Shown: positions 7,895-15,591, numbered from the stretch's first letter. The stretch is DNA of 26,441 nt from JBBTQE01 sp038065775 (GCA_038065775.1 JBBTQE010000035.1:1-26441); one strand, 5' to 3'. The notes: a model not told the origin generated them from the sequence alone. Numbers and translations are program-made.

Positions 7895-7918
7895 AAAACC
7901 GCCCATACGGGCGGTTTT
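7895..7918. terminator. Bidirectional rho-independent terminator
   Basis: Stem CCGCCC (7899-7904) / GGGCGG (7909-7914) with an ATAC loop, extended by AAAA/TTTT on each side. The plus strand has TTTTAAAAT after the stem and the minus strand has TTTTTT, so it can end both polA and the long minus-strand operon that converges here. Confidence 0.9.
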
Positions 7919-7930
7919 AAAATATCTTTT

Positions 7931-8311
7931 TTAAAACAATATATCCAGCGCGCCGGTCATTAAATTTTCCGTGATGTTGATGGCGCCTTTCCCGATTGAG
8001 CCAACACTTTTTACAACTCCCTTTACTCCGGAGTTGATTTGCTTAAGTCCGAATGAAGAAGTTGGCCTGAAAACCGCTCGCATCGAATGCGCTGTGATTC
8101 TTGGCAGTGGGTGTTTTATTACACGATTCGTTATTTGTGTCGGCACTCGGTCGTGAAAGCGTTCTTCTTTGCAAAAATTTTGGCCCACCGTGAATGTGTA
8201 TGTTTGCCCGTGTTTTGGGGTGAAATTGCTTGCGCATTTGGCTTTAGCCGGCGTTGCGACTAAAAATGCGCCTAACACCGCTATTCCTCCTATCAATATT
8301 TTCTTCAACAT
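7931..8311 (-). CDS. Small exported protein, 126 aa, last gene of the redox/metal operon
   Basis: An unrecognised protein. Residues 1-24 form a signal peptide (KKILIGGIAVLGAFLVATPAKA, with an AKA cleavage site). The mature part starts KCASNF, has a second Cys in QNFCKEERFH and several His residues, and ends with a Gly-rich, weakly hydrophobic segment that might be a second membrane-associating stretch. It begins 18 bases after the previous gene stops and ends next to the bidirectional terminator, so it closes the operon. The two Cys residues could pair in a disulfide. The function is unknown; envelope location is inferred. Confidence 0.65.
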   Translation of the reverse strand: MLKKILIGGIAVLGAFLVATPAKAKCASNFTPKHGQTYTFTVGQNFCKEERFHDRVPTQITNRVIKHPLPRITAHSMRAVFRPTSSFGLKQINSGVKGVVKSVGSIGKGAINITENLMTGALDILF

Positions 8312-8329
8312 AGTTTTCCTTTCTCCCTC

Positions 8330-8797
8330 TTAGTCGCAACAGTGCTCCATTTTTTCTTTTAAAGTTTTTTTATGTTCCTCGCCTACTGCGATGGGAGTTT
8401 TTTGCTCTTTAACAAAAAAGAGGGTCAAAAACCCGATAATCACGGCAAGCATGGCGACTGTTGTGAGAGTACCCCACTGTTCAGTTAGTGTCAAATAAAC
8501 GCCGAGAAAGCCGAAGACGATTATTAAAAGTCGGATCAGCCAGAAATTCGTCAGTTGTTTTTTCTGAAAATATTTTTCTGTTTTATACATTATTCCCACC
8601 ACGCTTCCGCCCATCAGAACTCCGACTATCAGAATATTGTTGTGCCATTTTAAAAGATATCCCGCCAGAAGACCAGCCCAGGTCAGCGACACGGCCGCGC
8701 AAATCGCGCAAATTCTTTTTGATAAAAACGACGGGCTTAGCGCGAAAAGAAAATATAAGATAACAATGGCGCCGAGTGAAATGAAAACGATTGGCAT
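8330..8797 (-). CDS. Multi-span membrane protein ending in HCCD
   Basis: An unrecognised membrane protein of 155 aa. I see four or five hydrophobic segments: residues 1-20, about 30-50 (AICAAVSLTWAGLLAGYLL), 55-70, 88-104 and 111-130. CAIC near residue 31 is a CxxC motif at the start of the second helix. The hydrophilic C-terminus carries His and ends MEHCCD, a possible thiol metal ligand. It starts 9 bases after the YibE/F-type gene, so translational coupling is likely. The theme of vicinal Cys residues is shared with other members of the operon. Its role (permease partner, metal sensor or structural subunit) is unknown. Confidence 0.7.
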   Translation of the reverse strand: MPIVFISLGAIVILYFLFALSPSFLSKRICAICAAVSLTWAGLLAGYLLKWHNNILIVGVLMGGSVVGIMYKTEKYFQKKQLTNFWLIRLLIIVFGFLGVYLTLTEQWGTLTTVAMLAVIIGFLTLFFVKEQKTPIAVGEEHKKTLKEKMEHCCD

Positions 8798-8806
8798 ATT
8801 TTAAAA

Positions 8807-9952
8807 TTAATGCGCGTGATTATGAGCCGCGGCCTCCGGCTTGATGATTTTTCTTTTAAAGAAATTTGCGGCGATTAAGGTCGTAATCGGGACAGCGAAG
8901 ACCAAGCCGATGCTTCCCGCGACAGTCCGCACGATTTCCGTGGCGATTGCTTCGTTGTTTATCGCTTGACCCAGCGTTAACGCTCCGGCGGAATCAACGG
9001 CGAATAAAATCATTAGAGGCAAAGAAGCGCCGGCATAAGCGAGAACCAATGTATTTACAATTGAACTTACGTGATCAACCCCAACCTTCATGGCGCGTTT
9101 GTAAATTTCCCACGAGGTAAGTTCTGGGTTTGCCTTGTAGATTTGTTCGGCGATTGACGCTTGGCTGACGGTGATGTCGTCTAAAACACCGAGCGCGCCG
9201 ATTATCATTCCTGCCAGTAAAATCCCCTTTATGTTCAGAGCTTGCTGGCCGATATTAAGCAGATACATTGATTCTTCATCGGCAAAACCGGTCAGCCGCG
9301 TTAGATTTGTGAAAATGACGGATAATACGCCGGTAATAAGCAAACTTAAAATTGTTCCTAAAATCGCGACCGAGCTTTTGGAATTAAATCCGTGCACCAA
9401 GTATAGCGTGATTACAAGAATTATAAGCGAGCCGATGATGCTGATAAAAACCGGGTTGGAACCGGCCAAGATTTTTGGCACAATGAATTTCATCAGCACG
9501 ATGAATGTCGCGGCCAGGCCGACAATCGCTTTCAGGCCCTGTTTGCGCGCGATTACTATAATAGCCGCGAAGAAAAGCAGTATTATAAAATATAGTTTGC
9601 CGGTGCGGACATAATCGGTTATGAAAAAACTTTCTTCATTTTGGTCGTTTACGCTTCGCATCACCAAAACCTTGTCATTTTTTTTATAAATATTTTGACC
9701 GGCCATTTCAGCGTCCAGCGCCGTGCCGTCGTATAGAATTTCTTTATCCTTCCAGCCATTTTCCAACCCTTTTAATTTTAAAACTTGCTGAATAATTTCT
9801 CTGCCCTTGTCATTTGTTTTTTTAACTTCGCGGATAACATCAACAACTTGCGCTTTGAAAACAGTATCGTCTGCTTGCGCGGAGACAACCGCGGGCGCGA
9901 CAAATAATGCTGTCAGCAGTATTACAATCGCCATTTTTATTATTTTTGGCAT
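8807..9952 (-). CDS. YibE/F-family membrane protein with His-rich tail
   Basis: A multi-span inner-membrane protein of 381 aa, recognised as YibE/F-like. It has a signal-like first segment (about 5-25), an extracytoplasmic domain to about residue 115, then seven or eight membrane helices. The diagnostic part is GALGVLDDITVSQASIAEQI, followed by AMKVGVDHVSSIVNTLVLAYAGASLPL. The family is poorly characterised and thought to be a permease. The C-terminus ends AAAHNHAH, a short His-rich tail that fits metal binding. It starts 2 bases after the DUF2933-like gene stop and so is in the same transcript. Substrate is unknown; the Cys/His-rich neighbours favour a metal-linked role by inference. Confidence 0.85.
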   Translation of the reverse strand: MPKIIKMAIVILLTALFVAPAVVSAQADDTVFKAQVVDVIREVKKTNDKGREIIQQVLKLKGLENGWKDKEILYDGTALDAEMAGQNIYKKNDKVLVMRSVNDQNEESFFITDYVRTGKLYFIILLFFAAIIVIARKQGLKAIVGLAATFIVLMKFIVPKILAGSNPVFISIIGSLIILVITLYLVHGFNSKSSVAILGTILSLLITGVLSVIFTNLTRLTGFADEESMYLLNIGQQALNIKGILLAGMIIGALGVLDDITVSQASIAEQIYKANPELTSWEIYKRAMKVGVDHVSSIVNTLVLAYAGASLPLMILFAVDSAGALTLGQAINNEAIATEIVRTVAGSIGLVFAVPITTLIAANFFKRKIIKPEAAAHNHAH

Positions 9953-9954
9953 AG

Positions 9955-10230
9955 TTATTTTATTTCGTGTTTGTGTTCAGGATTTACAGGTGTGGCATCC
10001 TGCTCCGGTTCTTTTGATCCGCCGCAACAGGAATGCGAACCACCTTGTTTGCCGTGATCTCCATGCTTGCCCATCATAAAAATATGCATCAGCGGGCATA
10101 GCAAAAGAATTAAAAACAACCCGTTGCCTTTAAGAGCCGGGAAATATTTTGGCAAAATGAAAACTGCCAATAGCAACAAAATACAGACGGTTATTATTTT
10201 AGAAACTCGCGAAAATCCTTTGCTATTCAT
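9955..10230 (-). CDS. DUF2933-like small membrane protein
   Basis: A 91-aa protein with two hydrophobic segments, about residues 11-29 (ITVCILLLLAVFILPKYF) and 37-52 (LFLILLLCPLMHIFMM), then a hydrophilic tail rich in His, Gly and Cys (GKHGDHGKQG, then HSCCGG, ending HKHEIK). The LLCPLMHxFM sequence followed by a His-rich stretch is typical of DUF2933 proteins, which often lie in heavy-metal gene clusters. The tail could bind copper or a similar soft metal. It sits 9 bases after the CcdA-like gene. Confidence 0.75.
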   Translation of the reverse strand: MNSKGFSRVSKIITVCILLLLAVFILPKYFPALKGNGLFLILLLCPLMHIFMMGKHGDHGKQGGSHSCCGGSKEPEQDATPVNPEHKHEIK

Positions 10231-10239
10231 ATTGTCAGA

Positions 10240-11523
10240 TTAAGTGAAAAATATTAAAATTATCGCGCCGAGCCCGATCATTGTGAGTGCGGAGATGTAT
10301 TTCATTTTTTTACTTTCCATTTGCTCCCAGCTTGTAAGTTTTTCAACCGCGTATTTATTTGAAGCAAGAATCAAAATGATAAAAAGCGGAACCACGAACA
10401 TTATATTGTAGAGTGCCAGAAAACCGAGGCCGGTGAAATAGGTTGTTCTGGCGGCGAGCAGGCCGATGATGGCAACATAGATCCCGCCGGAGCATGGGAA
10501 CGTGCAAAGGCCGACCAAAAATCCAAGAATAAATGCGGCGGGAAGCGTGGATTTATGCATCCAATTCCGCAGTGTTTCTTTGCTGGCAGTTGGGATTCTA
10601 AGTTTGATCGGAAATGACGGGAATAAAATTCCGAGCAGGTTTATTATGCCTAAGATTATTACCAGCCAGGCGCCAAGTTCAGCCATAAAATGAGGGGCGT
10701 TGGCAAACAAAAGCGCCTTTGTAATTCCTAAGCCAATTAAGAAATACGCCAGAAAAATCGCGCCGATATATACCAATCCCATTTTCCAGACCGACCCGCG
10801 AGTTTTTTTCAGCGAGAACAAAAAGGCGATGAAAAATAATAAAACCGCGAATGCGCATGGATTTATGCCGTCCAAAAATCCGGAGACAAGCACGACCGGC
10901 AAAAGCGACCTGTATTGGTTTAATTTATTATTTACATTTGTTGAGTTTTTTAGCGTGTCTTTGTTGTTTTCCAAGTAGTCAAAATATTCAGTGATATTCG
11001 CGCTGATTGGATAAGTTTTCGCCTCGTCGACAAAATTATCCGCGTACATAGGAATGGCCCAGACCTTGTAGTCCTTAATATCGCCGTGCATTTCATCTTG
11101 ATATATTATTATTTTTTTAAACTTCGCGGAATTTTCCGGTTTGAATATTTCCTCAATCATCGCGGTGGGAATATGCCCGCCTAAAATATATTTGTCGCCG
11201 ATAAAGGTCATGATATGGCTTTGCAAATCTAATGGTATTTCAGCATTCTGCATCATGTCATTCATTTCCGTTCGGTTTGTACGGACGTTTACGTAATCTT
11301 TTTTATTAAAATTTACAATTCCCCACTTTTGCAAGTCGGCTGGAAGTTCATTTTTTATATATTCCGCGCACATCGCGCAGGCCTCATTATAATAAATAAT
11401 CGCGGTATTAAAATTCTCCGCGGCTTGCGCGCTGTTTTTATGCGCGCCAATCCAATGCATTGGCGCAACCGCAACCAAAGATAAAATTGCGCTTAGTAAA
11501 ATTTTGGCAAAAAGTTTTTTCAT
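10240..11523 (-). CDS. CcdA/DsbD-like thiol electron transporter with N-terminal thioredoxin-like domain
   Basis: A 427-aa protein that should carry reducing electrons across the membrane. Residues 1-35 form a signal peptide ending AQAAE. An extracytoplasmic thioredoxin-like domain follows with the motif C49-A-M-C52 (YYNEACAMCAEYI) and a later strand with IPTAMI. From about residue 205 there is a DsbD/CcdA transmembrane domain with its redox Cys in GINPCAF (C223) and LCTFPCSGG (C340, C344). Compared with classical DsbD, the N-terminal domain is different and no C-terminal thioredoxin domain is present; separate thioredoxin-fold proteins in the same operon may supply it. It could keep the operon's many exported Cys proteins reduced. 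A palindromic element separates it from the upstream gene. Confidence 0.88.
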   Translation of the reverse strand: MKKLFAKILLSAILSLVAVAPMHWIGAHKNSAQAAENFNTAIIYYNEACAMCAEYIKNELPADLQKWGIVNFNKKDYVNVRTNRTEMNDMMQNAEIPLDLQSHIMTFIGDKYILGGHIPTAMIEEIFKPENSAKFKKIIIYQDEMHGDIKDYKVWAIPMYADNFVDEAKTYPISANITEYFDYLENNKDTLKNSTNVNNKLNQYRSLLPVVLVSGFLDGINPCAFAVLLFFIAFLFSLKKTRGSVWKMGLVYIGAIFLAYFLIGLGITKALLFANAPHFMAELGAWLVIILGIINLLGILFPSFPIKLRIPTASKETLRNWMHKSTLPAAFILGFLVGLCTFPCSGGIYVAIIGLLAARTTYFTGLGFLALYNIMFVVPLFIILILASNKYAVEKLTSWEQMESKKMKYISALTMIGLGAIILIFFT

Positions 11524-11530
11524 ATAGTAT

Positions 11531-11626
11531 GGATGTTCGGTCGATGCTTTTCGCTTTTCTCGCCGCGAAGGCGAGAGGATGGGCCAGCGGGCTCATAACC
11601 CGCTCAAAGCATGCGACCGCACATCC
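11531..11626. repeat. Palindromic element, copy B, overlapping a gene end
   Basis: The outer arms are GGATGTTCGGTCGATGCTTT (11531-11550) and its near-complement at 11606-11626, with one mismatch and one extra base. Inside are two hairpins: CTCGCC/GGCGAG and AGCGGG/CCCGCT. On the minus strand the interior words GAGCGGGTTATG, CATCC, CGCGG and AAAGCGA match copy A at 2779-2859. The right arm encodes the last codons and stop of the ACCMH membrane protein gene. Confidence 0.75.
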
Positions 11627-12047
11627 TCTTTGTTTTTAGATATTTTAATTTCATGTAGACGAGTCCGCCAAGCGATAGCGCGATGCTGATTAGGAAAACC
11701 TGGCTTTGGTAGATTGAAAAGAAAACCGCGATTCCTGAAAGTCCCAAAATTGGCAGGAGCGCGGTGAAATTATGCATACAACAGGCAATCATTGCGCCGG
11801 TTGAGACCCCGCCGGAAGTCGCCACCATTCCCGCGCCAGCATGCTGTTCGGACATTTGTTTTGTCGCTTTCCACAAACCAACTTGAAGCGCGAAGGAAAT
11901 AATCAGAGGCGAGATAAAATACCACTTTGTCTTGAAAAAATAAAAAGGGCCGGATAAGCTTTGCATGCCGATTGCCTGGGCAGTATAAAATATCGCCGCG
12001 ATTGCGATTCCACCGACTAGGCCGTAAATTATTGATCGTCTGGTCAT
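11604..12047 (-). CDS. Four-helix membrane protein with ACCMH motif
   Basis: A 147-aa inner-membrane protein with four predicted helices, at about 7-27, 42-60, 82-106 and 112-132. The conserved-looking core is MIACCMHNFTALLPILGLSGIAVF, where a vicinal Cys pair and a His sit at the start of a helix. I associate this pattern (CCxHH..LPILG) with small membrane proteins found beside copper-handling genes, but I cannot name a family. Its ATG abuts the TAA of the upstream gene, so translation is coupled. The last seven residues (RMCGRML) are encoded by the arm of a palindromic element, so the natural C-terminus has probably been replaced. Confidence 0.7.
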   Translation of the reverse strand: MTRRSIIYGLVGGIAIAAIFYTAQAIGMQSLSGPFYFFKTKWYFISPLIISFALQVGLWKATKQMSEQHAGAGMVATSGGVSTGAMIACCMHNFTALLPILGLSGIAVFFSIYQSQVFLISIALSLGGLVYMKLKYLKTKRMCGRML

Positions 12048-12485
12048 TTATCTAACATCAATATTAAACACCAATTCATCGGTTAATCTAATCGTGAGCG
12101 ATCCAGACAAATTACCATCAAATACCATTTGAGCGGCAACATGGTGCCCCCCGCTGGCGGCGCTGTCCACTTCATATTTTATCGGTTTTTTTCCGTCAAG
12201 ATTTGCCCGTTCTTTCAAATCAACCGTGGAATAATCCACGGCATGGTTATTTATTCCTATAGTTAAAATAGTTTGATTATTTTCTCTTTTTATTTCATCT
12301 ATGGAAACATCAACTCCGCCTTTTGAGTCAACCATTTCAATTTTTTCCTGAAGCTGGTCCACGGCTGTTTTCTTTGAGTCGTTTCGCGGCTGTTCAGAGG
12401 TTTTTTTCGCGCGGGAGTAGCTGAATGCCACAACAATAAATAATACAACAGAGATTGACAGTATTATTAGTAGGGATTTTTTCAT
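12048..12485 (-). CDS. Membrane-anchored exported protein with GGHH motif
   Basis: A 145-aa protein with one N-terminal membrane anchor (about 5-23) and a beta-rich outer domain. The domain reads GGVDVSIDEIK ... TILTIGINNHAVDYSTVDL ... YEVDSAASGGHHVAAQMVF. The NxHxVD strand and the GGHH loop supply three His residues that could form a metal site. I recall similar domains next to DUF1573 and copper-related genes, but cannot name a family with certainty. It has 11 bases to the upstream DUF1573 gene and none to the downstream one. Confidence 0.7.
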   Translation of the reverse strand: MKKSLLIILSISVVLFIVVAFSYSRAKKTSEQPRNDSKKTAVDQLQEKIEMVDSKGGVDVSIDEIKRENNQTILTIGINNHAVDYSTVDLKERANLDGKKPIKYEVDSAASGGHHVAAQMVFDGNLSGSLTIRLTDELVFNIDVR

Positions 12486-12496
12486 ATAAAAAGTAT

Positions 12497-13006
12497 CTAC
12501 TTAATCACATTCCCTTCAAAGGAAATAATATTCACCGAACCCTTTTCACCGCTGTCGTTGCTGGTGATATTTATGGTTCGTTTAATCGGGCCGGTCGCGT
12601 CCGGACCATGCGCGTTCGGATCAAAGACCAATTCGAGCATTCCGGTTTTTCCGGCCGGAATCGTTCCTGTCCAAGGTAGCGATGGTCCGCCGTGTCCCGG
12701 CATTCCGAACGCCGGGCTCTTTTTTCCGTCTATTTCGAGCGCCGCAGTCGTGCACATGCAGGATGTAGACATTTTTGAAATTTTTAAATCAGCATCGCCT
12801 TCATTTTTTATACTGATTGTTTTTGTGACTTTTCCGTTTGCCATTGAAACATCGCCGAAATCAAAGCTGGTTGTTTCCAAAACAATTTTTGCCTTGCCGG
12901 TGGTGTCTGATTTGCTTCCGCCGGCCGCGACGATTATAATCGCGAGCAATCCGCCCGCAACCAAAATACCTGCTGTTGAAAGTAAAATTTTTAAGCGTGG
13001 GTCCAT
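12497..13006 (-). CDS. DUF1573 domain protein with CxC and FGMPGHG insertion
   Basis: A 169-aa exported, membrane-anchored protein (anchor about 8-28). The outer part is a DUF1573 immunoglobulin-like domain: FDFGDVSMANGKVTKTISIKNEGDADLKI, then STSCMCTTA with the typical CxC, then LVFDPNAHG. Between them an insertion holds SPAFGMPGHGG, adding Met and His that could help bind copper. Unlike the neighbouring DUF1573 protein, its motif is CMC, not CGC. The function of DUF1573 is not established; the CxC points to thiol or metal chemistry. It is 9 bases from its upstream neighbour. Confidence 0.85.
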   Translation of the reverse strand: MDPRLKILLSTAGILVAGGLLAIIIVAAGGSKSDTTGKAKIVLETTSFDFGDVSMANGKVTKTISIKNEGDADLKISKMSTSCMCTTAALEIDGKKSPAFGMPGHGGPSLPWTGTIPAGKTGMLELVFDPNAHGPDATGPIKRTINITSNDSGEKGSVNIISFEGNVIK

Positions 13007-13015
13007 AAAGTAAAT

Positions 13016-13471
13016 TTAATTTTTAGTTGAAGTCGCAGCTGTTTCTTCTTTTTTAATTACAAACGCGTTTAATTCCGACTGAACTTCGGGAGTTTTCGGG
13101 TCATTGCTCTTTATATATATCATTCTGATAATTTCGCCCATGTCGCTGTCATCTTTGTGGGTTGCTGGATCAAACGAAACATTTACATCAACTTCTTTGC
13201 CCGGAGCAATGATTTTATCCGATTCCGTTATTTGCGCTTTTGTACATCCGCAGGAAGTTGAGATTTTCTGAATTATCAAATCTTGATCGCCAATATTTTT
13301 TATTTTGATCGCGTATCGCGCCACCTCGCCGTAAACAACTGTTCCGATGTCGTTCTTTATCGGAATAACGCTAATCACCGGGCCGAGCGGCTCCTTTTTT
13401 AATGTTTTAGACACATAAATTACGCCGACCACAACAATTAGAATTGCAATTGTGATGTAAGCTTTTTTCAT
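13016..13471 (-). CDS. DUF1573 domain protein with CGC
   Basis: A 151-aa protein with an N-terminal membrane anchor (about 5-21) and one DUF1573 domain outside: IGTVVYGEVARYAIKIKNIGDQDLII, STSCGCTKAQ (CGC), then the VSFDPATHKDDSD loop and a final NDPKTP strand. It is a paralogue of the next gene in the operon, lying 9 bases upstream of it. The pair probably forms or supports an exported thiol/metal-binding complex, by inference from context. Confidence 0.87.
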   Translation of the reverse strand: MKKAYITIAILIVVVGVIYVSKTLKKEPLGPVISVIPIKNDIGTVVYGEVARYAIKIKNIGDQDLIIQKISTSCGCTKAQITESDKIIAPGKEVDVNVSFDPATHKDDSDMGEIIRMIYIKSNDPKTPEVQSELNAFVIKKEETAATSTKN

Positions 13472-13482
13472 AAGCGCATGCG

Positions 13483-14301
13483 CTATTTTGTTGTGTTCGG
13501 ATCAACGATTTTTCCAGTTACCACTTCTTTATATATACCCATGAATTGGACGCCTTGCCTGAAGACATAAGCGCCGTCGCGTTCAATCGTGCCAACATCG
13601 CTCCAGATTGATTTTAAGTTTGGATATTCAGCCAGGTCGCCAGTTAAGACAAAAGTCGGGATTTGTTTTATGAAATATTTTTTGATGGCTTGTTTGCCCT
13701 CGGCAGATTTTGCGTCAACGACTTTGGATCGCGGAGAAAGACCAAGTCGCGCAAGAATTGTTTCGTGCTGTGTGACATCGTAGCAAGTCGCGCATGTGAC
13801 ATCGGTAATTAACAATAAGTTTGTCTTGCCTTTAATTTTGCCGGTCGCGGTTGAAATATACGGCCCACTTTTTAATTCGTAAACGAAAGCGTCATTTTGA
13901 ATCGCGCCGATTTGTGTCAAGGCGGATTTAAGTTCGTTACCCTTATTTATTTCTCCGGTCAAAACAAAAGTTGGGATTTTTTTGATCTGATATTTTTCAA
14001 TCAGTGCTTTGGCTTCGTCGCCGGTTCGTTCAATAAAATTTTTCTTTGTTATTTTTACATTTAATTTTTCCAATCCGTTGATGACTTTCGTGATGTCGTA
14101 GCACTCTTTGCAGGCGCTGTCTTGAATGATCGTGACTTCTAAATTAGCCGGCCTCTTTATTTCTTTTTGTTCTGCAATTTTTGCGTTTACAGTCGAGTTC
14201 GTGAGTAGATTAAAAATTATTCCGGTCACACTTGCCATAAAAATGGTGGTGAACAAAGCCAGCAGAGTCCAATAATTTATTTGTAGTTGATTCTTGGTCA
14301 T
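13483..14301 (-). CDS. Tandem thioredoxin-fold exported protein
   Basis: A 272-aa protein with one membrane anchor (about 11-31) and two thioredoxin-like domains in a row. Domain 1 has QDSACKECYD (C64, C67) and a cis-Pro loop KKIPTFVLTG (P110). Domain 2 has TDVTCATCYDVT (C170, C173) and KQIPTFVLTG (P215). The two halves are clearly duplicated: both give CxxCYD then IPTFVLTG at similar distances. It should exchange thiols and disulfides in the envelope, possibly fed by the CcdA-like protein of the same operon. A repeat of about 94 bp separates it from the upstream gene; 11 bases separate it from the DUF1573 gene downstream. Confidence 0.85.
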   Translation of the reverse strand: MTKNQLQINYWTLLALFTTIFMASVTGIIFNLLTNSTVNAKIAEQKEIKRPANLEVTIIQDSACKECYDITKVINGLEKLNVKITKKNFIERTGDEAKALIEKYQIKKIPTFVLTGEINKGNELKSALTQIGAIQNDAFVYELKSGPYISTATGKIKGKTNLLLITDVTCATCYDVTQHETILARLGLSPRSKVVDAKSAEGKQAIKKYFIKQIPTFVLTGDLAEYPNLKSIWSDVGTIERDGAYVFRQGVQFMGIYKEVVTGKIVDPNTTK

Positions 14302-14315
14302 ACAAACAATGTATC

Positions 14316-14409
14316 TGTCATTCCGACGACGAAGGAGGAATCTCTGTCTGGTTGTCTCGCGGTGAATTAGACAGAGATCCCTCGTCGCTTCGGCTCGCTC
14401 GGGATGACA
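14316..14409. repeat. Long imperfect inverted repeat, TGTCAT...ATGACA type
   Basis: It begins TGTCATTCCGACGACGAAGG and ends CGGGATGACA. AATCTCTGTCT and AGACAGAGAT are inner matching arms and the extreme ends also pair. It fills the 120-bp spacer between two genes of the operon, so the transcript would carry a stable stem there. It is related in its ends to the repeats at 7.6, 7.85 and 14.76 kb. Confidence 0.75.
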
Positions 14410-14421
14410 ATTAAAAAAAAT

Positions 14422-14727
14422 TTAGCATCCTCCGACCATGCTTGGTTGGCTATCCACGCTACTCGGGGCTGGAGTTCCGGTTGATTTCAGGTCGCCGGAT
14501 TTTATTTTGTTATACACAGAGACAGTCTGCGCCATCTGGGCGATGGAAACAAGCGCCAAAATACCGAGAACGATTGTTACCGCCAAACTTCCCCATGGGA
14601 GCGATGCCTTCGGTTCCTTATTGTCCAGCTTGGAAGTTATTTCCGTTTTTAGCGTTTCAAGTTCGTTTTTTTGTTGGGCTTCGTGACCGTGCCCTTGGCA
14701 ATGTTCGCAATGTTCATGGTTTTCCAT
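14422..14727 (-). CDS. His/Cys-rich single-span membrane protein ending SMVGGC
   Basis: A 101-aa protein I cannot assign to a named family. The N-terminus is a dense metal-binding-like stretch (HEHCEHCQGHGHE, residues 4-16). A charged region with coiled-coil character follows, then one membrane helix (about 47-68). The outer tail is Ser/Pro-rich and ends PSMVGGC. By the usual topology rules the His/Cys stretch is cytoplasmic and the Cys tail is outside, though the reverse is not excluded. The same SMVGGC ending is on the protein encoded upstream. It is isolated within the operon by palindromic repeats on both sides. Confidence 0.75.
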   Translation of the reverse strand: MENHEHCEHCQGHGHEAQQKNELETLKTEITSKLDNKEPKASLPWGSLAVTIVLGILALVSIAQMAQTVSVYNKIKSGDLKSTGTPAPSSVDSQPSMVGGC

Positions 14728-14757
14728 ATGTAGTATGTTAATTTAATAAGGTCTGTT

Positions 14758-14839
14758 TGTCATGCTGAACTTGTTTCAGCATCTGAATTTTAGAATCAGA
14801 AGCCACTCCGTAAGATCCTGAAACAAGTTCAGGATGACA
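14758..14839. repeat. Inverted repeat between operon genes, TGTCAT...ATGACA type
   Basis: Arms CTGAACTTGTTTCAG (14764-14778) and CTGAAACAAGTTCAG (14818-14832) pair over 15 bp, extended outward by TGTCAT/ATGACA with one mismatch, around a loop of about 40 nt. It lies in the 119-bp spacer between two genes of the operon. Confidence 0.8.
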
Positions 14840-14846
14840 GCGCGAA

Positions 14847-15584
14847 CTAGCACCCTCCCACCATACTATCCGCGTTATCTATTTCCGATGGCAACGGGGC
14901 GCTTTTGCCATCGGCGCTATATTTCGGAAGTTTTAAATCCAGAAGAAGCGCCGCGATATCCGGAGTGTAGTTTCCGCTTTGCAACTGGTCGGACATTTTT
15001 TTAACCATTTGCTTGGGGAAATACTTGCCTTTCCACCTTGCCAGTTCGCGCAGGACTTGATCGTCGGTGTAATGGGCTCCGTGGTTTTTTATTAAATATG
15101 CCGCAAGCCCTCTCATTGCTTGGGAATGAGCGCATCCGCAAGCGGCTTCTCCGGTTGCATCTATTATTGATTTAGCCCCGCAACAGAATTCGCACGAAAT
15201 TCGCAAAGCGATATTTATATAGCGTTTCATATCTTCCGCTGAGAGATCAAGTTTTGTGGCGCCGTATGTTGGATCAAACTGCTTCATTATATCCATCGAC
15301 CTCTGCACCTCGTCAAAATTAACGTTTAATTCCGCTCCGTACATATCCGGGATTCCTTGCGCGTAGGCAAGTTTAACCGCGTCTTCGCCGATACTGCCAG
15401 ATAATTTTACATTTCCACCAAATTTTTTAAGCAGGTTGCCGAAAAAATTATTTCCATAGATTCCAAGGTGTTGTTTTAATTTACTCGCGTAGACCTGATT
15501 GGCCACGAGCGACCCGCTTAGTACCGCAAGCATCGCGATGTTTATTATCGCAACTGTTTTTTTGCTCTCAAATAGATTTGGCAT
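14847..15584 (-). CDS. Exported Cys-rich protein (CEFCCGAKS / CGCAHS) ending SMVGGC
   Basis: A 245-aa protein with a signal anchor (about 11-29) and an outer helical domain. The Cys core is ISCEFCCGAKS (C131, C134, C135) and AACGCAHSQAMRGL (C149, C151, H153), which together could hold a metal or Fe-S-like site. HYTDDQVLRELARWKGKYFP follows. I recall this pattern from uncharacterised exported proteins of archaea and CPR bacteria, related in spirit to PCYCGC proteins. It begins 7 bases after the thioredoxin-fold gene, indicating a joint function. It ends DSMVGGC, the same last six residues as the next protein in the operon. Confidence 0.8.
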   Translation of the reverse strand: MPNLFESKKTVAIINIAMLAVLSGSLVANQVYASKLKQHLGIYGNNFFGNLLKKFGGNVKLSGSIGEDAVKLAYAQGIPDMYGAELNVNFDEVQRSMDIMKQFDPTYGATKLDLSAEDMKRYINIALRISCEFCCGAKSIIDATGEAACGCAHSQAMRGLAAYLIKNHGAHYTDDQVLRELARWKGKYFPKQMVKKMSDQLQSGNYTPDIAALLLDLKLPKYSADGKSAPLPSEIDNADSMVGGC

Positions 15585-15591
15585 AAATTAT

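Noticed and set aside
14725..14736. TGTAGTA half-site (BlaI-like) at the start of the 14422-14727 gene.
   Set aside because: The other half at the required spacing is absent (GGTTTCC instead of TACTACA); probably chance.
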